From positions 9,935,787 through 9,999,786 of the forward strand of contig CM074195.1 of the NCBI GenBank assembly GCA_037179385.1: a stretch of DNA of 64,000 bases, read 5' to 3'. Within the stretch, counting starts at the first letter, position 1; every line of letters begins with the position of its first letter. Under the pieces are notes generated by a model. The model saw only the letters and a program-made list of their open reading frames with translations, had not been told where the DNA came from and made no database searches. The DNA comes from Holothuria scabra. Taxonomy: Eukaryota > Echinodermata > Holothuroidea > Aspidochirotida > Holothuriidae. A program made the translations under genes and the position numbers. Positions 58,508 through 64,000 of this stretch are shown piece by piece.

Positions 58508-58726
58508 CTGTTCATGTAAAAGGGATAAAATTTAGAAATGGTTGCAAACTTTCAATTTTTTTTTGCAAATGGCTTTGAAATCACTGAAATATGAGTAAAT
58601 AACAATAAATGATTCCTAGCATTCTCATTAAAAAGTTTTTGTTTAAACAACAGCTTCCAATTGGAAAAATTAAAGCTGACACCAATGAACCCCAATTACT
58701 CTATAAACTGTTTTAGTACTCCACCT

Positions 58727-58785
58727 TACTGGCTCAAATTGAACCACTTGTTGGAAACTGCGCTGTAAAACTCCATTTAACTAAT
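58727..58785 (+). mobile_element. SINE 3' fragment
   Basis: Only the 3' part remains: TACTGGCTCAAATTGAACCA, TTGGAAACTGCGCTGTAAAA, CTCCATTTAACTA. Same end as the full copies. A similar but more degraded fragment may be at about 31294-31370 on the - strand. Confidence 0.55.
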
Positions 58786-59658
58786 AACACCTTTACTTAC
58801 AATCAAAGTTAGTCTTTTCTCTTCATTTTCTTATTTTATCAAATCAAACTTAATTTCAGATGCCTTAAGGCTGAACAGCTTTCTCTTTTACAACTCTGAG
58901 TAACTCCACACATCGCAAAACCATACATTTTAACATCTGGTAGGTCCATTAGGTTGAAGCGATTGACCATCAACAAATGACCACCTCAAACTTTTGTTAC
59001 GAAAAGTATATAAATCTGTGGAGTGAATCAAGCATATAATATTTTAGCTTTTTGCAAATCTACTGTTAGGAGAATATTGAAACTGGTGATAACAAAAACT
59101 GTCTATAAATTTACAGGGTGGTATAACCACCAAGTGACACTGAAATTAGAGGACACATAGAAAGTAATTACAAAATGAAAATTGTAACTTCAGTTTTAAG
59201 ATCAAACAATACCATAAAAGGTAAAGGCTTGAGTACTGTTATGACATGATTTATTACCCATATTGCAACACCAGGGTGCTCGTTCATGGGGTAATTACTT
59301 AACACTGTGCACATCGTGTCTACAGCTAATCCAGCAGGTCTATGATTAATACTGCTTTATTGATAAACATAGAGCCACCTTGAGGGATGCTAGGTATGAA
59401 GTGATTATGTTACCGTTTGAATCTTGAAATAAGCGATGCAGTGAAAAATTCTTAAGAGTGGGGGTAACTAAGCATAGCATATGAGGGAAATTTGTGTACA
59501 AGGATGGAAAAAGGCTTGGAGAAGAGGAAGCTAGGAGGAACAGAATTGTTAGAAGGGAAGAAAAAAGGAAAGAAAATTAGAAGGGCAAGACCATGAAGGT
59601 GTAGAGGCTGTGAGAGGAGGGAAAAGGATGAGATGGGAGTGAGAACTGAAGGGGTGAA

Positions 59659-59875
59659 GGTTAGGTTGGACACAGTTCTACACACCAGTTTCCAACCCAT
59701 TGGTTCAAGTCGAGCTGGCAACAACCTATTTACCAGTAGTGGCTTGTTTTCCCTACTCCATTGCTTATGCTGAGCACCAAGCACAATGGCAGTAGGTTCC
59801 GTTTTTAAAGTCTTCAGTATGATCCAGCCAGGACTCGAACTCCTGACCTTCTATGCAATCCAGTGGAGAGCATAA
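59659..59875 (-). mobile_element. SINE copy, reverse orientation
   Basis: Reads on the - strand as the same SINE. On the + strand it starts GGTTAGGTTGGACACAG, passes CTTATGCTGAGCACCAAGCA and GTAGGTTCCGTTTTTAAAGT, and ends at the box B complement GGACTCGAACTCC. It lies in the Eph intron between the FN3 exons. Confidence 0.78.
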
Positions 59876-60534
59876 TACTGTACTAAGTCAATGGGGAATA
59901 AGAACCTTGTGCAAGAAATTATAATTCATGCAAAATTGCAATTTTGGTTCCCAAAAGATTGTGTTTTCATCAAAAGGCTATTTTTGTTCCTTTTGTATGG
60001 GAAGGCAGAGGTCCCTGTCAATTGCTACAGTGAATGGGGATGGAAAGAGGAATAATAAGAGCGTAAAAATGGAGGTAGGAGAGTGTTGGCACATTTTCTG
60101 CTAAAAGTGTTGAAAACACCCAACTCAGGTAACAAAGGAAGAGACAAAATAAGCTCCTGGACCCTTCAAAGAGACTCTAGAATCTGCTCTTGTCAAATAA
60201 AATATAAGCACTCTTCCCCCTCCCCTTCTTCCCTGCCAGGTTTCCCATCACTTCCTTTAAAAATCCTAGATGATAATGGTTTTAAGAAGAACTTGAGGTG
60301 AAGAAAGGAAAACTGAAAACAAAATGAAAACAGGAAAATAAGAATAAAGAGGGCAAAGTCAAGTGGTGGTGCTACCATGGAGCGAAAAAGAACTTTCTCC
60401 CCAAGATTTTGTCCTTGCCCCATATTCCCCCCCCCAAATTAGGCCAGTTAGGAGTTGAGTTAACCAAAAAAAGGAAATGATACCCCTGTTCAGAGACTTA
60501 ATTTGTCAACCACAGATATGCTAAAACTTCAGAG

Positions 60535-60570
60535 TCTCCGGGGGCTTCGCCCTCTAGACCCCCACCAACC
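60535..60570 (+). repeat. GGGGGCTTCGCCCTC hairpin motif
   Basis: TCCGGGGGCTTCGCCCTC followed by TAGACCCCCACCAACC forms a stable GC hairpin in AT-rich surroundings. I recognise the GGGGGCTTCGCCC...GACCCCCACC style from repeats of marine invertebrates, but cannot name a family. Confidence 0.45.
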
Positions 60571-61672
60571 AGGAACAGGCATTTTGGGCTTCATTTTGCC
60601 CTACATCTGAAAATTTTTTCCCCAACATTATCCTTTCCCCTTAGTTTGCAGCCCAAGTTTCACATTCTGGCACAACCACTGGCAAAGCCAATAGGGAAGT
60701 AAACATTAAAGCCTACTTTAATAATAAAAATCTACATCAAAAGGGAAAAATTGCAAGAAGAGTCGGCTTATTGTTAGAAGCCCCTGGTGCTTAGGAGAGT
60801 TTCTTTAGGAATACAAACTAGGCTTGGCTGTCCTTTGTAATGTAATCTACTTTTTCATTCAATTCAGACTAGAAGCCAAGAAAATAAATTTGAGAAAAAA
60901 AAAAAGAAATCTTATCTTATCAAGTGCATCTTATCTTATCAAGCTACAGACATGATTTCACACCCCCAGAAATGATTCACAGAACCCGATACATTTGTCA
61001 CCAACTTAATGTAACTATGACAAATGTAGCGAGACGCTGACTTAACCTAACTATATAACCCCTTGAATTCCAGCCCATGCATCTATTTGAAACTTGTATA
61101 AACATCGCCCTGAGTTATGGGCCAAGTTTTGGCTACAAACCTACACAAATGTCTGGTGAGGGCTCGTAAAAGGTGGATAATTTATGAGGAGGGATCCTCA
61201 AACGTTTTAAAATTTGTCACTGGGATGTTACCCTGCTTCACAGCATCCCAGCTGTTTATAAGCCATCCCAGGAAGAATGCTGAGGAACATGGAGAAATGA
61301 AATGTCTTTGTTCTGGAATTAAATTTGTTGAATCAAAGACAGAAAAACAGTTTATTGCAAGATTGATCTTGTTATAAAATCTTTTAGCATTCTCTTTGGA
61401 ATGAAGAATGTGTCACGATACTAAATTTATCAGTAAATGTCTGCTTCAGTGTAAGTGTTAGCAACTCATGTTTGTATGCTTTATGGAAGTTCCCGCAAGC
61501 TTTTGTCACAATCCACCACCCCTCGGAGGTGTTCATCTTGAATAGCCAAAGGTGTAACATTTTGAACTACACTTAATAAAATATTAGGGGTCAGAGGTGG
61601 TGGAAGGGGTTTGACTAGAACCATGCCACAGGAGTCCGGTGGGAATACATCCCCAGAACTGCTGGTTTGGGG

Positions 61673-62092
61673 TAGGGATGAGCAGTATACTGGTACTGAC
61701 TTCACTACCAGTACTAGAGGTACTGGTAATGAAAATACTAAAGATATTTGGTGTGTTACTAATACAGGTTCTTGAGAAAATACCGGTACTTGAAAAAAAT
61801 TACCGGTAATCATTATATCTGCTGACAATAATAACTGCTAGGATGTGTGGATGATTAAAATATTTAGGCCTAGGCTACACAATCATTAAGAGCAAAGGTT
61901 CCTGCACAGTAGTTAACCCAATCAAACACCCAGATGCATTAATGTGCAGAATAACATAGGGGCCATGCGTGGCTTAGGTTCCTTCCCACCCGACTTTCCT
62001 GCTAGAGAGTTGAGAACCGGTACTAACTCAATACCGATTCTGTGTGTTTAACAATACCGGTACCAATATTTTCAAAGGACCGCCCAACCCTA
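61673..62092 (-). mobile_element. hAT-type MITE, intact copy
   Basis: 420 bp between perfect 8-bp duplications GTTTGGGG (61665-61672 and 62093-62100). Ends TAGGGATGAGC and GCCCAACCCTA are imperfect inverted repeats. Internally it is the reverse complement of 361-1401 without the nested insertion, including many ACCGGTA/TACCGGT motifs. It lies in an Eph intron and has no coding capacity. Confidence 0.88.
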
Positions 62093-63373
62093 GTTTGGGG
62101 TTTATGAGATCATATAGACACCATAAGACAGATACTGACATGTATACCACTTCCGCTTGCAATAAGCATCTGGCAAAACCTGATAGCATAAGCACTCCTA
62201 CCTACTGAGGGTACCGCAAAGCCTAGCCACAATTGTTTTCTTCTGCATCTCCCTGTGAGAGGAAAAAACAGCTGCCCCCTTGCAAATGTTGGTAACTTTA
62301 AATCTGAAATTTTGCATCCCCCTTTGTGATTCAAAAATAAAATTGAAGCATTGCAGCCTCCTAGGTGAGTCAAAGCTTGATTTAACTACAAATTTCCTCC
62401 ACAAAGAAAAAGCTTGAAGGAAAAAAGTGTGACTAAATTTTGTTCCAATCTACCAACTTATGTTTTGCAGCATGAAATGTTTCACTACACCTCTGGGCAA
62501 AGAGGTCCATTACAAAAGCAATTCAGAGATGTTATTAAAACGGGTCAGGTTTACACAGATATCCCTGAAGGTTAAATGTCATTTGCAGAACAACTTAATA
62601 CGGACATTGAAATTTAGTGAACACCTTTATTGGCCCATAGCGAGAATAAAACAGACTAGGGCGACTTGTTGCTAAAATCAAAGTTGCTTAATAAAAGAAG
62701 TGAGAAACTTAAGTCAATTCTGGAATGTCCGACAATAGGATTCCGGTGCCTCTGCTTGGCGTCTTTTCAAAATAACAATAACATATCAAGTAAAACAACA
62801 CTTCCTCGCTGCAAAACTTTATTCACACATTTGCACTTTCCCTAGCCACTTCACCCACAGAAATAAGATAGTCATCTCCAAAGACTTGCCACTTCTACAA
62901 TCAATTTCATGATCTGTTTGCACTCAATATGAAACTTTTTAATGTTTCCCTTCCAATTATAAGTAGACACTAGAACCTAGAAGGAAATCTCCATCAAACC
63001 TAAAGTGATCTCGGAAGCTGGGTTTACTTCCATTCTTGAACGTTCCTTAAAGTTCTCCCAACCCTAGATAGCAGAGAGGGCCTTCTCTAGATCGGCATAG
63101 CAATAAAACATTTGCTTTTTTTAACTCTTGTTGAAGGATTGGTTGTACAAACAAAAAGATAGCTTTAATAACATCTTCACCATTTGGCTAATGAAATTTA
63201 CAGATCTAGAAGAATGTTATCAATAGCCCTATTTTTATTTCATTGATTTACCTTTATTTCAACCCACTATGTTTTATCTTAGTTTCCTGTTCATCTCCGG
63301 AGATGGCATTTGCGAGGAGACAAGAGTATGATGGGCTAAGTTTAGTAGACAGTTTGGGAGAAATAATTCGTAC

Positions 63374-63682
63374 CTGATGAAAAAGTGGTCGCATTCACAG
63401 TACTGAAGTAATCTTCCAAGCTTTGATCGGAGATATCACTATAGGAGTGAACCTTGAATTGGTACGTGGTATGGGAATCAAGGTTGCTGATCACGGCCCG
63501 TGTGGTGGAAATATACTTATCTGGAGGGGAGTAGACAGCGTCAGTAGGACATAGAGGGCACTCTATCCAGTATGTGATTGTTCTCTGGCTATTAGTCCTG
63601 TCTGGACTTTCCCAGGTAAGGGTCACAACACTGGATTGATTGTCGACTGTTGCCACAAGGTTGATTGGTGCTTTGGGAGCGG
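63374..63682 (-). CDS. Eph: Eph receptor, first fibronectin type III domain exon
   Basis: First Eph exon inside the window; the gene continues upstream beyond base 64000. Acceptor TCTTTCAG at 63683-63690, donor TCATCAG|GTACGA, phase 1 at both ends as usual for FN3 exons. It encodes a complete FN3 domain: APKAPINLVATV, then TLTWESP, then a WIECPLC segment, then SNLDSHTTYQFKVHS, ending VNATTFSS. The Cys pair in the C-C' region and the order Trp, Cys, Leu, Tyr are typical of the first FN3 of Eph receptors. The domain is extracellular, between the Cys-rich region and the membrane-proximal FN3. Confidence 0.9.
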
Positions 63683-64000
63683 CTGAAAGAGAAATAAAAA
63701 TTAAAATTTTGCATTTCATGGTTCCTGCATTTTCTGTGGAATCAATTTTGTGACTTTTCTAGGACTTTCCCACAAAAAACATAAAATTTGAGTTGAGGAT
63801 GATAATAAAATTTGACACTGTAAGTGGATACGCTTTGATATAACAAGTGAAAAAGAAAGACTGTCACTTTGTGAAAATTTCCATGGCTTATCCAAGGCTA
63901 CATATAGTTTCCTTGAATTTTAAGACTTTCTCAAGCCCTAGAAAGATTTTCCAGTTTTTGTGACTTTCAAGGTTTTCCACAACTGTGAAGACTACGCAGG

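Larger units (their letters stand above)
58508..63373 (-). other. Eph intron between the two FN3 exons
   Basis: Contains SINE copies (58727, 59659), a purine-rich block at 59505-59660, the GC hairpin at 60535 and the intact hAT MITE. From 63683 to 64000 is the start of the next intron upstream, with no exon seen. Confidence 0.5.

Noticed and set aside
59452..59784. 110-codon - strand frame in an Eph intron
   Set aside because: It spans a purine-rich block and the reversed SINE copy; no domain and no splice signals.

Overview
The window is a piece of an animal genome. It has small exons with GT/AG borders and matching codon phases, long AT-rich introns, many short non-autonomous transposons, a tRNA-derived SINE family, satellites and homopolymer runs. 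Gene content (a single-type Eph receptor and a MIIP homologue) and repeat style suggest a marine invertebrate deuterostome. An echinoderm, perhaps a sea cucumber, is my best guess, but this is inference from style and I recognise no species marker.

Two genes face each other. On the + strand, 6300-20166 carries the complete coding region of a homologue of MIIP (migration and invasion-inhibitory protein): eight coding exons, all junctions in phase, predicted 490 residues. On the - strand, 63682 down to 27895 carries the 3' part of an Eph receptor tyrosine kinase. Thirteen exons encode the first fibronectin III domain, the second one, the membrane segment, an unusually long juxtamembrane region spread over small exons, the full kinase domain, a SAM domain and a C terminus ending in ETLV. 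They join in phase into 689 residues. The signal peptide, ephrin-binding domain and Cys-rich domain must lie beyond base 64000. The genes converge on a gene-free interval of about 7.7 kb (20167-27894).

The first 5 kb is a nest of transposons: a hAT-type MITE (361-1401, 8-bp target duplication) interrupted by another element (428-1033, 9-bp duplication), then a TA-flanked element (1819-4112) interrupted by a second hAT-type element (1866-3391, 8-bp duplication), then an inverted relative of the 428-1033 element (about 4265-4890). An intact copy of the first hAT MITE at 61673-62092 shows the empty insertion site. TTAA-flanked MITEs and a roughly 300-bp repeat family fill the MIIP introns. A kinase-domain intron of the Eph gene holds a 69-bp satellite of about 25 units (31456-33169) whose middle is organised as three-unit higher-order repeats.

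The most interesting gene-level signals are in the Eph gene. There are phase-2 juxtamembrane cassette exons, an in-frame 26-codon extension of the FN3-2 exon ending at a consensus 5' splice site, and three independent short duplications next to Eph exons, two of which copy a 5' splice site. I found no CRISPR, no operon and no bacterial or viral gene. I found no clearly new molecular system.
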